Below are positions 1 to 6,659 of a DNA stretch of 9,410 nucleotides, piece by piece. The number at the start of each line of letters is the position of its first letter. Position 1 is the first letter of the stretch. The notes beneath the pieces are model-generated. The model did not search any database. It was given only the letters and a program-made list of their open reading frames with translations, and was not told the origin of the DNA. Made by a program: the position numbers and the translations under genes. The DNA is from Bacteroidota bacterium. Its GTDB lineage: Bacteria; Bacteroidota; Bacteroidia; B-17B0; B-17BO. The DNA is taken from contig JANXRU010000088.1 in the NCBI GenBank assembly GCA_025356715.1, forward strand, positions 1 to 9,410, given 5' to 3'.

Positions 1-263
1 CGGGGGCGGAATGATCCAAATCGCAACGCCTGTCCCCGGATGTCCGCCTTCACGCGCCGCCGCACTGGCTCCATGCAGCCCCGCCCATCCCCACGAAGCT
101 CAGGTTGCTGGCCGTCGCCACGGCCACCCTTCGGGCTGCCTGCGGCAGACTTTCTCGTTCCGCTCGAATCCGCTCCATTCCCCCGCGCAAAAACTGCGTT
201 ACCAAGTCCTCTGGCACAATCGCCACCGTTGACCCACTCGCAGCCGCGTGCCACGCTTCGCCC
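1..263. other. GC-rich region without an identifiable gene
   Basis: This stretch is open in several frames, as expected for GC-rich DNA, but none of the translations shows a recognisable domain or convincing start. A minus-strand frame (50-310) reads somewhat protein-like around 100-230, but it overlaps the antitoxin start and matches no family I know. The region probably carries the promoter and operator of the antitoxin gene, or the tail of an unseen neighbour. No convincing sigma-70 element was found. Confidence 0.5.
109..126. repeat. Perfect 7-bp inverted repeat, 4-base loop
   Basis: TGGCCGT and ACGGCCA flank the loop CGCC. A second smaller hairpin, CTGCC-TGC-GGCAG, lies at 136-148. They lie about 140 bp upstream of the antitoxin start, which is far for an autoregulatory operator, and there is no T-tract for a terminator. 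In DNA this GC-rich, such repeats arise easily by chance. Confidence 0.25.
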
Positions 264-542
264 ATGAGCGCCGCCATCGAGATCAGCATCAGCGAACTCC
301 ACGCGCACACAGACCGCTACGTCCGCGAAGCTGCCGCGCAACGCATCGTCATCACCGACCACGGCAAGCCCGTCGCAGAACTCCAGCCCGCCACTCCGCC
401 ACGCTCGTCGGAAGTTCCCTATTTCGCCAGGCGCAAACTTCGGCCCGGATTTCGAGCGATGATGGAAAGCGGGGCGCTCCGGCCACGACCCGGTGGCCGC
501 GACATCACCGGCCTCATCTCCGACGACCGCGACGGCAACTGA
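264..542 (+). CDS. Phd/YefM-type antitoxin of a VapBC-like module
   Basis: A 92-residue protein of the prevent-host-death/YefM antitoxin type. Residues 5-42 have the family pattern: ISISELHAH (a short strand then helix), a basic-acidic helix, and VITDHGKPVAEL, the conserved Itd-GkpvA-L strand. This N-terminal part forms the DNA-binding dimer in the family. The C-terminal part (about 45-92), ending in DITGLISDDRDGN, resembles the disordered tail that wraps around a partner PIN toxin. The ATG at 264 is chosen because the protein then begins directly at the domain; a TTG at 105 in the same frame would add 53 low-complexity residues. The stop is followed immediately by the GTG of the toxin (TGAGTG), the usual coupled arrangement. 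Such antitoxins normally neutralise the toxin and repress their own operon. Its GC-rich codon use is unlike everything after 585. Confidence 0.82.
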   Translation: MSAAIEISISELHAHTDRYVREAAAQRIVITDHGKPVAELQPATPPRSSEVPYFARRKLRPGFRAMMESGALRPRPGGRDITGLISDDRDGN

Positions 543-635
543 GTGATCTACTTCGACACCAGCTACCTCGTCCGCCTCTATTTTAAGGCAAAGTTTATTC
601 CTCTCCAAAAAAATTTTGTGATACACTTTAATTAG
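543..635 (+). pseudogene. Truncated PIN-domain (VapC-like) toxin, N-terminus only
   Basis: The frame starts at GTG 543 directly after the antitoxin stop and reads VIYFDTSYLVRLYF. This is the canonical first strand and helix of a PIN-domain RNase toxin, with Asp5 as the first acidic metal-binding residue. From about codon 15 (base 585 on) the sequence turns AT-rich, the translation no longer resembles the family, and it stops at TAG 633-635. Full-length VapC proteins are about 130-140 residues and need three or four spaced acidic residues, so this product cannot be active. The break coincides with the composition change, so truncation by a contig misjoin is more likely than natural decay. If real, the cell would hold an antitoxin without its toxin. 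Confidence 0.75.
575..600. other. Composition breakpoint: GC-rich to AT-rich junction
   Basis: G+C falls abruptly from about two thirds to about one quarter within this interval, and the toxin frame leaves its family at the same place. No target-site duplication, inverted repeat, integrase, tRNA end or insertion-sequence terminus is visible around it. The exact base cannot be fixed because the shared TATTTTAAGG could belong to either side. Confidence 0.8.
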
Positions 636-680
636 CCTATTTTTAGTTTACTTAAATTTAAAAATAGTTTCGTTATTATA

Positions 681-1379
681 TTGAACAATAGATTTACATA
701 TTGCACCTTAGGTTTTTTACTATTGGCTATTTTTTCGTTTGCACAACCTGCTCAAAAAGATTTCCAAATGTGGGCAAACGTGGAGGTTGAAGCTCCTTTG
801 AACAAACGCTTTATGATTCATTTACAAACACAATCGCGTTTTGTAAATAACGCTTCAGATTATGGTTATTCTTATTTTGATGTAGGAGCACTGTGTAAAA
901 TTAGTAAGAATCTACGATTTACCTTTAATTATATTTTTGCAGACAAAAAACGGAACGATCCTTCATTTAGTTACCGCCATCAGTTCGAAGGTTATTTTAC
1001 ATATAGAAAAAAAGTAGGAAAATTTGTGTTCTTTGACCGCTTATTAACAGATATGCAATTTAAAGATGTTAATGCAGATGCTCAAGGCAGTCGATTGCGT
1101 GATTTTTATGTACGAAATAAATTTACAATAAGGTATAAATTACCACATAAAATCACTCCATACATTGCTGCTGAAGCTTATTATAAATTTGATGGAATGT
1201 ATTATGAAAGGGGTTATAATGGGTTCAATCGCTTTCGAGTTTTTTATGGTTTACTTTATAATCTTTCGGAAAATTGGTTAGCAGAAATTTCATATACAAC
1301 CGAGTATAACCATGACGCAAAAATCCCGACCAACAATTACATGCTGTCCTTTGGTGTGGTTAGAACTTTTTTTCAATAA
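681..1379 (+). CDS. DUF2490 family outer-membrane beta-barrel protein (copy 1)
   Basis: A 232-residue protein with a Sec signal peptide (hydrophobic core GFLLLAIFSFA, likely cleavage after Ala21), then alternating aromatic/polar strands typical of an outer-membrane barrel. Family landmarks are SYRHQFEG at 97-104, ITPYIAAEAYY near 158-168 and FNRFRVFYG at 182-190. It ends in the aromatic TFFQ, fitting a barrel C-terminus. DUF2490 proteins occur mainly in Bacteroidota; their function is not established. The start is TTG at 681: the frame upstream holds no ATG or GTG back to a TAG at 633-635, and the first internal ATG would remove the signal peptide. It runs tail-to-tail into a second DUF2490 gene 2 bp away. 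Its upstream DNA may be incomplete because the composition junction is only about 95 bp before the start. No convincing promoter was found; TAGTTTCG at 665-672 misses the -7 consensus by one base and sits too near the start codon. Confidence 0.82.
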   Translation: MNNRFTYCTLGFLLLAIFSFAQPAQKDFQMWANVEVEAPLNKRFMIHLQTQSRFVNNASDYGYSYFDVGALCKISKNLRFTFNYIFADKKRNDPSFSYRHQFEGYFTYRKKVGKFVFFDRLLTDMQFKDVNADAQGSRLRDFYVRNKFTIRYKLPHKITPYIAAEAYYKFDGMYYERGYNGFNRFRVFYGLLYNLSENWLAEISYTTEYNHDAKIPTNNYMLSFGVVRTFFQ

Positions 1380-1381
1380 GT

Positions 1382-2071
1382 TTATTTTAAAGTTAACGAG
1401 TAACCAATTCCTAAAATATAAATAGTTTCAGGCGTAGATATTTCAAATTCGGATTGAATTAAATAATACAAATTGACAGCGCTTTTTTTATTTATTTGAT
1501 ACTCTGCTCCAATGACATTACGTATGCGATGAAATTCTCTATCATACAATGGTCCGTCTCCTTTTGGCGATCTAATTTGATAACGTAATTCGCAAGAAAT
1601 ATATGGCGATATCTTTTCAGTTAATTGGTATTTTAAATCTGTTTTAAAACGCAAAAATTGTTCTGCTAGTTTCCCTTTTCTACTGGTATAATAATCAGCC
1701 ACCTCTATTTGATAGCGCGCGCGTTCGCTTATTGTAAATTTTTTGATTTTCTTTTTAAGGGTTACGTCTAACATGAAACGGTGACGATAACTGTAATTCC
1801 CATCCAATTGTTTTTTTTGAATGGAGCGGTAGGTTGGACTTATTTTTATAAACTTGTTTAATTTATAATCAACACCAACATTTGTGTAAAATAAATTAAT
1901 ACGTTGGTAGTTTTCTTTTAATCGCAATTCTTGATCAAGAACGATGCTTGTTTTTTTAGAAATAGGATATTGCAACGATAGCGTAAGCCATGCGCCAGCA
2001 TCTTTTCTTGATTGGGATTTGCAAATAAAAGAAGCGCTAATAAAAATTAGAATTAGGAATCTTGTTGCCAT
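1382..2071 (-). CDS. DUF2490 family outer-membrane beta-barrel protein (copy 2)
   Basis: A 229-residue homologue of the convergent gene at 681-1379. It has a short signal peptide (hydrophobic residues 5-17, cleavage probably near SQS at 19-21) and a predicted barrel. Landmarks align with copy 1: SYRHRF at 94-99, KISPYISCELRY near 153-164, FHRIRNVIG at 180-188. The copies are diverged paralogues rather than recent duplicates; outside these blocks few residues match. It follows a small lipoprotein gene after only 2 bp, so the two are very probably co-transcribed and may act together at the outer membrane. Function is unknown; the family is sometimes described as porin-like on structural grounds only. 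A Cys at residue 17 does not sit in a good lipobox, so an ordinary signal peptide is preferred. Confidence 0.83.
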   Translation of the reverse strand: MATRFLILIFISASFICKSQSRKDAGAWLTLSLQYPISKKTSIVLDQELRLKENYQRINLFYTNVGVDYKLNKFIKISPTYRSIQKKQLDGNYSYRHRFMLDVTLKKKIKKFTISERARYQIEVADYYTSRKGKLAEQFLRFKTDLKYQLTEKISPYISCELRYQIRSPKGDGPLYDREFHRIRNVIGAEYQINKKSAVNLYYLIQSEFEISTPETIYILGIGYSLTLK

Positions 2072-2073
2072 CT

Positions 2074-2466
2074 TTATTTTAAAATAACAATATTTCCTAG
2101 ATCAAGTTTTTGTTTTTTTTCAGTGATGTTAACTTCAATTAATGTTTCTTTGGGATTCCCTTTGTTTGGAGCCACTGAATCCTTACCTAATACGTATACT
2201 TTATACGCACCTTTTTGAAGGTAATTAAATTTAAAAGAGCCATCATAGGATGTTTTGACCGTATTACCCACTTCGGTATCTGTTCCATAAATAATATACA
2301 CTGTTTCGCTTGGCATATAATATTGAGAGTAGATAATAGTAAATGTAGGGTCATAGTTTTTTACATACACTTTACCCTCAATAGATGCAAATCCACCTTC
2401 TCCAGGATCTTTTTTGCATGAGAGAAACATAACGCTAAGCGCTAAAGCAAATAATATTGTTTTCAT
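2074..2466 (-). CDS. Small lipoprotein with carboxypeptidase-regulatory-like (prealbumin-like) domain
   Basis: A 130-residue protein beginning with a lipoprotein signal: Lys2, hydrophobic core ILFALALSVMFLS, then Cys17 as the probable lipidated residue. The lipobox FLSC is loose but acceptable for Bacteroidota. After Cys come KKDPGEGG, a short charged linker, then one beta-sandwich domain of about residues 27-127. It has the usual pattern SIEGKVYV, a solvent loop, VYIIYGTDT, TSYDGSFKFNYLQKGAYKVYVLGKD and a final strand. The Gly-x-Phe-x-F plus L-x-x-G-x-Y-x-V hallmark matches prealbumin-like or carboxypeptidase D regulatory folds, which in this phylum often bind sugars or serve as scaffolds. 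The ATG at 2466 is chosen over one at 2514 because it places the signal peptide at the N-terminus and leaves a promoter-like element upstream. It is the first gene of a two-gene operon with DUF2490 copy 2. The substrate or partner cannot be told from sequence. Confidence 0.78.
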   Translation of the reverse strand: MKTILFALALSVMFLSCKKDPGEGGFASIEGKVYVKNYDPTFTIIYSQYYMPSETVYIIYGTDTEVGNTVKTSYDGSFKFNYLQKGAYKVYVLGKDSVAPNKGNPKETLIEVNITEKKQKLDLGNIVILK

Positions 2467-2482
2467 AGTTTTATTATTTAAC

Positions 2483-2514
2483 CAAATATAAAGCAATTTA
2501 TAGGCAATTAACAA
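2483..2514 (-). promoter_or_regulatory. Putative Bacteroidota sigma-A promoter for the lipoprotein-DUF2490 operon
   Basis: On the minus strand TATATTTG (2490-2483) matches the Bacteroidota -7 consensus TAnnTTTG exactly, and a TTG (2514-2512) lies 21 bases upstream, within the usual -33 spacing. Transcription would begin around 2475, giving a short leader of about 10 bases before the ATG at 2466. The match is exact, but AT-rich DNA produces such motifs readily. Confidence 0.45.
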
Positions 2515-2542
2515 TTATTTAACTTTATTGTTTATTAATAGT

Positions 2543-2626
2543 CTGTTTAAAATTTCTCTAATAATTGTTATGCCTCTTTTCGTTCAAAATACGGTATAGC
2601 AAGTATTGAAATATAAATTTAAACAG
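2543..2626. repeat. Imperfect inverted repeat
   Basis: CTGTTTAAAATTT at 2543-2555 and AAATTTAAACAG at 2615-2626 are reverse complements apart from one extra A, and are separated by 59 bases. The arms are AT-rich, so coincidence is possible; a regulator site or stem is an alternative. The spacing is too long for a simple terminator. Confidence 0.3.
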
Positions 2627-2682
2627 GCTTAAGAAGAAAGATTACATCTTATCCTATTATATGTATGACAAGTGGTATTATA

Positions 2683-2718
2683 AAAAAGTCGAGTAACTAT
2701 TTTAGTACTCGACTTTTT
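2683..2718 (-). terminator. Rho-independent terminator after asnS
   Basis: A perfect 13-bp stem (AAAAAGTCGAGTA with TACTCGACTTTTT) encloses a 10-base loop. On the minus strand it gives a GC-containing stem followed by a run of Ts, beginning 17 bases after the asnS stop. Because both sides have A/T runs it could also stop plus-strand transcription. It is the only clear terminator in the AT-rich part, so it probably ends the long minus-strand gene block. Confidence 0.88.
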
Positions 2719-2735
2719 GTATAAGTATACGAATG

Positions 2736-4184
2736 TTAAAACTCACAATTATTTGGGGTTCTTGGAAAAGGAATAACATCCCGAATGTTTGTCATACCTG
2801 TTACAAATAACACTAATCGTTCAAATCCTAAGCCAAACCCAGCATGTGGGCACGCTCCAAATCGTCGCGTATCTAAATACCAACTCATTTCTTTTGTTGG
2901 AATATGCATATCGTTCATCCGCGCTTCTAATCTTTCTAAACGTTCTTCGCGTTGAGAACCGCCAATGATTTCGCCTATTCCAGGGAATAAAATATCCATG
3001 GCGGCTACTGTTTTTCCATCATCATTTTGGCGCATATAAAACGACTTAATGTCTTTAGGATAATCAGTTAATATTACTGGTTTTTTAAAATGTTTTTCTA
3101 CTAAGTAACGCTCGTGTTCACTTTGTAAATCAGCGCCCCAGCCATCTATGATATATTGAAATTTCTTTTTCTTATTATGGTTTGATTCACGTAAAATATC
3201 AATGGCTTCAGTATAAGTAATTTTTGCAAAATCATTTCCTAAACAGAAATTTAATTTTTCTAATAAATTTAATTCGCTTCGCTCAGTTTGAGGTTTGTTT
3301 TTTTCTTCATCAAATAATCGTTGAGAAAGGAATTCTATATCTTCTTTATTTTTATCTAAGGCATAAGTGATAACATACTTTAGCATTTCTTCTGCCAAAG
3401 CCATATTATCAGCTAAATCATAAAAAGCCATTTCAGGCTCTATCATCCAAAATTCAGCTAAGTGACGAGTCGTATTAGAATTTTCCGCCCTAAATGTTGG
3501 GCCAAATGTATAGACGTCACTAAAAGCCATTGCGCCTAATTCACCTTCTAATTGGCCAGAAACAGTAAGGTTGGTAGATTTTCCAAAAAAATCTTGCTTA
3601 TAATCTATCTCTCCGTTTTCTGTTAATGGTGGGTTTTTAATATCAAAATTAGTCACATGAAACATTTCTCCAGCTCCTTCGGCATCACTTGCCGTAATAA
3701 TAGGCGTGTGTAAATACACAAACCCTTTTTGATTAAAGAATTGATGTATTGCAAAAGCTAACGTATGACGCACTCTAAATACGGCACCGAAAGTATTTGT
3801 GCGAAAGCGTAAATGCGCAATCTCTCTTAAATACTCTAAAGAATGGGCTTTCGGTTGCAGCGGGTATGAATTAGGTTTTGTTACGTCTGCTTCCGAATCT
3901 CCATAAATAACAAGGTCACTTGCAATTATTTCAACGGTTTGTCCTTTTCCTTGGGATGCAATTAATTTACCAGTTACACCTATGCAAGCGCCTGGAGTAA
4001 TCCGTTTCAATAATGATTCATCTGTGGTTTCAAAATTAACAACCGCTTGAATATTATGGATGGATGACCCATCATTAATCGCTATGAATGAATTATTACG
4101 AAACGTTCTTACCCAGCCTTTTACATTAATTATTTGGTCAATTAATTCTCCTTTTAAAACTTCTTTAATTTTTACACGTGCCAT
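2736..4184 (-). CDS. Asparaginyl-tRNA synthetase
   Basis: AsnRS charges tRNA-Asn with asparagine using ATP in the cytoplasm. The 482-residue protein is close to the family length (466 in E. coli). Residues about 16-100 form the OB-fold anticodon-binding domain ([18 protein letters not shown]). The class II catalytic core follows: [16 protein letters not shown] at 160-175 around motif 1, motif 2 [19 protein letters not shown] at 231-249, and motif 3 [19 protein letters not shown] at 451-469. The C-terminus [12 protein letters not shown] identifies AsnRS rather than AspRS. The charged stretch around 280-315 (rich in E, K and N) resembles the helical insertion of bacterial AsnRS. The gene starts at ATG 4184, 98 bp after the riboflavin synthase stop; that gap may hold its own promoter, although I see no exact TAnnTTTG element there. 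It is closed by a strong terminator. Confidence 0.97.
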   Translation of the reverse strand: MARVKIKEVLKGELIDQIINVKGWVRTFRNNSFIAINDGSSIHNIQAVVNFETTDESLLKRITPGACIGVTGKLIASQGKGQTVEIIASDLVIYGDSEADVTKPNSYPLQPKAHSLEYLREIAHLRFRTNTFGAVFRVRHTLAFAIHQFFNQKGFVYLHTPIITASDAEGAGEMFHVTNFDIKNPPLTENGEIDYKQDFFGKSTNLTVSGQLEGELGAMAFSDVYTFGPTFRAENSNTTRHLAEFWMIEPEMAFYDLADNMALAEEMLKYVITYALDKNKEDIEFLSQRLFDEEKNKPQTERSELNLLEKLNFCLGNDFAKITYTEAIDILRESNHNKKKKFQYIIDGWGADLQSEHERYLVEKHFKKPVILTDYPKDIKSFYMRQNDDGKTVAAMDILFPGIGEIIGGSQREERLERLEARMNDMHIPTKEMSWYLDTRRFGACPHAGFGLGFERLVLFVTGMTNIRDVIPFPRTPNNCEF

Positions 4185-4282
4185 AGTTGATTTATTTTAA
4201 GACCGTGAAGATATAAAAAAGTTGTAAGAGTATTAGTAATTTTTACATCGAAACTTTTGCTGGAAATAGAAAGAAAACAACC

Positions 4283-4867
4283 TTATTTGCCCATTAATCG
4301 GGCGACATACTTACCTACGATGTCAAATTCTAAATTAACGTTATCGTTAATTTTTAAATTTTTGAAGACGGTATTTTCGAAAGTATAGGGGATAATGCAA
4401 ACAGAAAATTGGTTGTTATGAGAATTAACAACCGTTAAACTTGTGCCATTGATTGTAATACTGCCTTTTTCAACGGTTACATTTTTTGAGGACGAATTAT
4501 ATGAAATAGTATACGTCCAACTTCCTTGATTATCAATAATGGAAACAACAGTTCCAACTTCATCCACATGGCCTTGAACAATATGCCCGTCAAATCTACC
4601 ATTAGCAGGCATGCAACGTTCCAAATTTACAACATCTCCAACTCGGAGTGTTCCTAAATTTGTTTTTTGTAAAGTTTCATCAATAGCAGTCACTGTGTAA
4701 GTAGTTCCATTTATAGCCACAATCGTTAAGCAAACGCCATTGTGAGCAACACTTTGGTCTATTTTAAATTCATGTGTAATACTACTATTAAATGTAAAAT
4801 GTACATTCGTATGCTCTTTTTCAATATGAGAAAGAGTAGCAAGTGTTTCTATAATTCCTGTAAACAT
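4283..4867 (-). CDS. ribE: Riboflavin synthase, alpha subunit
   Basis: Riboflavin synthase dismutates two molecules of 6,7-dimethyl-8-ribityllumazine into riboflavin and the pyrimidinedione that is recycled by lumazine synthase. The 194-residue protein has the two tandem lumazine-binding barrels of the family. The first starts with the signature MFTGIIE, whose Phe2 lies at the active site, and holds SVAHNGVCLTIV at 39-50 with the conserved Cys46. The second starts at GHIVQGHVDEVG (94-105) and holds KGSITINGTSLTVV at 134-147, with Ser136 and Thr138 in the conserved positions. The C-terminal helix carries FDIVGKYVAR (181-190), with the usual Asp and Lys. Length and motifs are complete, so it should be active as a trimer. 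No FMN riboswitch is visible upstream: only 25 bp separate it from the thioesterase gene, so it is probably co-transcribed. The other rib genes are not in the window. Confidence 0.95.
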   Translation of the reverse strand: MFTGIIETLATLSHIEKEHTNVHFTFNSSITHEFKIDQSVAHNGVCLTIVAINGTTYTVTAIDETLQKTNLGTLRVGDVVNLERCMPANGRFDGHIVQGHVDEVGTVVSIIDNQGSWTYTISYNSSSKNVTVEKGSITINGTSLTVVNSHNNQFSVCIIPYTFENTVFKNLKINDNVNLEFDIVGKYVARLMGK

Positions 4868-4892
4868 GGCGTAAATATAAGAAGTAAACTAA

Positions 4893-5336
4893 TTATCCAA
4901 TAAACTTACTTTTTGGAACTATGGTACATGTAAATCTAGAAACGCAAGTTAGTTCATTAGATTCATTATATATTTTAATATCCCATACATGGTTTTTGCC
5001 ACTAATATTTAGAGGCTTACAAATACCTTTTACAGTTCCTTGAAATACAGCTTTTATATGATTGGCATTAATTTCTACACCTACACCAATAAATAAGTCG
5101 CTATTAACAACAAGTAAAGAGGCCACACTACCAAGTGTTTCGGCTAAGGCTACATTTGCTCCGCCATGTAATAATCCAAAAGGCTGTTTAGTGCGTTCAT
5201 CTACTGGCATGATTGCTGTTAAATGATTAGCGCCAAATTCGGTAAACTCAATACCTAAAGCTTGTCCAAGAGTGTTGTTTCCCATCAAATTTATTTGAGC
5301 GATGTTTGGCTCACTATACCATATAGAATCAATCAT
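4893..5336 (-). CDS. menI: Hotdog-fold acyl-CoA thioesterase, MenI/YdiI-like
   Basis: A 147-residue single hotdog domain of the PaaI/4HBT-II group. The core TKQPFGLLHGGANVALAET (49-67) has the family catalytic set: Gln51, His57, the Gly-Gly that shapes the oxyanion site, and Glu66 as general base. From memory, the segment MPVDERTKQPFGLLHGG, the later EINANHIKA and the GICKPLN stretch closely resemble E. coli YdiI (MenI), which hydrolyses 1,4-dihydroxy-2-naphthoyl-CoA in menaquinone synthesis (EC 3.1.2.28). Bacteroidota respire with menaquinone, so this role fits. Related enzymes (EntH, generic PaaI-like) share the same residues, so the substrate is an inference. The gene starts 14 bp after histidine kinase 1 and ends 25 bp before ribE, suggesting shared transcription. 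No other men genes are present here. Confidence 0.8.
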   Translation of the reverse strand: MIDSIWYSEPNIAQINLMGNNTLGQALGIEFTEFGANHLTAIMPVDERTKQPFGLLHGGANVALAETLGSVASLLVVNSDLFIGVGVEINANHIKAVFQGTVKGICKPLNISGKNHVWDIKIYNESNELTCVSRFTCTIVPKSKFIG

Positions 5337-5350
5337 AGTTACAATTTAAA

Positions 5351-6622
5351 TTACATAAAGATTTTAAATTTATGAACTTCATCTTTATGCGAATAAGTAA
5401 TTTGCCAATTATAAAAATCAACAATTTTTTTTATTAATGATAAACCTAATCCTAATGAGCCTGAGGTTGAGGTTTTATTAAATCGTTCAAATAAATATTC
5501 TCTATTAATTTTACTTACCGTACTTAAGTTTTCAATAGAAAAAGAATTATCTTCAATGGTAATCGTTATAATACCATTTGTTTCTGGATTATATTTAATG
5601 GCATTAATTAATAAGTTATTTAATAAAATAGTCAATAAATATTGATTTACTTCTATGTTAATGTTTTTGTTGTATTCTTTTTTTATTAATATTTGTTTGG
5701 CTTCAATAAAATCTTCAAGCACTTCTAATTTATCATCAATAGCTTCGTTTAAGTTGATGTGATTAGTTTCAATAAATTGTTTGTTTTCAATACGCGACAA
5801 TAAAATTAAGGCCTGATTTAGTTTATATAAACGCTGCGTAGCTTGATACGTTTGTTGTAATAATTCATTTTGTTTTTGTGTATAATTAGTTTCCTGCATC
5901 AGTAGTTCAATCTTGGTGCTTATTATGGATAAAGGTGTTTGCGCTTCATGCGACACATTTTCCGTAAATTCTTTCATGAGAACATAATCAGATTTAATTT
6001 GTTGGGTTAAGTCTTTTATGGTGTCGTTTAATAAATGAAACTCGTTAATGTCTGTTTCTTTAAAAACAAGGGTTTCATTTTTTTTAATATTCCATGTTTT
6101 TATTTTGGATAGTGTATCATAAAATGGCGAGAAAATAGAAGCAGAAATCTTTCGGTTGATAAGAAATAAAATGATAACTATTATGAATAAAAAAATGATT
6201 ACAACGCCAATAATATATTCCCCAACCTCTTTCCCTTCTGCAATGGAACTGGATACGTTTACTTCATATATTTTCGCTTTAATTGAAACCTGAAAACTCA
6301 GTTCTCTATTGGTTACTGATTCATTTGGTTTCCCGTTTTCTCCGATATTTACTTGAACATATTCAATAACTGAATTTACATACTGCGTTTGTTTATCAAC
6401 TTCCTTGATGTATATTTTTTGACCAATATTCGTTAAAAATTCTTTCGGAGGGATTCCATTTTTTAACCCTTGTACAATTTTTTCTTTGGCTGATAATAAT
6501 TGTTTGTCAATTTCGCGATCTAGTTTAACTAAAACTACTTTGTAAACAACGAACATACCAATAGCAAAAAGCACAACTGTTGTGATAATCGTATAGGTAT
6601 TAGTTTTGGTAAGAAGTTTCAT
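5351..6622 (-). CDS. Sensor histidine kinase 1
   Basis: A 423-residue membrane kinase, partner of the regulator just upstream (37 bp away). Order: transmembrane helix at about 10-32, a periplasmic sensor of about 100 residues with no recognised fold, a second helix at about 136-156, a HAMP-like linker to about 210, then the DHp domain with phosphoacceptor His225 in VSHEAQTP. The ATP-binding domain has an N box (NNLLINAIKYN, 335-345) and a G2 box GLGLGLSL-like SLGLGLSL at 389-396. HExQTP in place of HExRTP is common in this phylum. The G1 box is unusual: the place of DxGxG reads IENLST (363-368), lacking both Asp and Gly, whereas kinase 2 has SNTG. It is a tandem paralogue of kinase 2. The stop is 14 bp before the thioesterase start. 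Signal and targets are unknown. Confidence 0.93.
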   Translation of the reverse strand: MKLLTKTNTYTIITTVVLFAIGMFVVYKVVLVKLDREIDKQLLSAKEKIVQGLKNGIPPKEFLTNIGQKIYIKEVDKQTQYVNSVIEYVQVNIGENGKPNESVTNRELSFQVSIKAKIYEVNVSSSIAEGKEVGEYIIGVVIIFLFIIVIILFLINRKISASIFSPFYDTLSKIKTWNIKKNETLVFKETDINEFHLLNDTIKDLTQQIKSDYVLMKEFTENVSHEAQTPLSIISTKIELLMQETNYTQKQNELLQQTYQATQRLYKLNQALILLSRIENKQFIETNHINLNEAIDDKLEVLEDFIEAKQILIKKEYNKNINIEVNQYLLTILLNNLLINAIKYNPETNGIITITIEDNSFSIENLSTVSKINREYLFERFNKTSTSGSLGLGLSLIKKIVDFYNWQITYSHKDEVHKFKIFM

Positions 6623-6659
6623 TGCAGGTTAAGAAGCCAGTTAATTTTTTAAAAACAGA

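Larger units (their letters stand above)
2467..2735. other. Intergenic region between asnS and the lipoprotein operon
   Basis: This AT-rich gap contains the promoter-like element at 2483-2514, an imperfect inverted repeat (2543-2555 with 2615-2626) and the asnS terminator at 2683-2718. I find no open frame of note and no RNA gene. Confidence 0.6.

Noticed and set aside
105..263. 53-residue N-terminal extension of the antitoxin from TTG 105
   Set aside because: The extension has no family similarity and the ATG at 264 starts directly before the conserved domain.
11..267. Plus-strand open frames at 11-232 and 40-267
   Set aside because: Pro/Arg/Ser-rich translations in overlapping frames with no domain; typical chance frames of high-GC DNA.
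50..310. Minus-strand 86-codon open frame in the GC-rich part
   Set aside because: It overlaps the antitoxin start, has no recognisable family and its end is low-complexity; GC-rich DNA yields such frames easily.
248..586. Plus-strand frame overlapping the antitoxin gene
   Set aside because: Arg/His/Pro-rich shadow of the antitoxin in another frame.
2215..2421. Plus-strand 68-codon frame opposite the lipoprotein
   Set aside because: Antisense shadow of a well-supported lipoprotein; no domain.
2467..2514. Longer lipoprotein start at ATG 2514
   Set aside because: It would bury the lipoprotein signal 16 residues inside and overlap the promoter-like element.
4185..4282. Possible FMN riboswitch or terminator between ribE and asnS
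   Set aside because: No FMN-element conserved blocks and no stem longer than about 4 bp was found; it also lies downstream, not upstream, of ribE.
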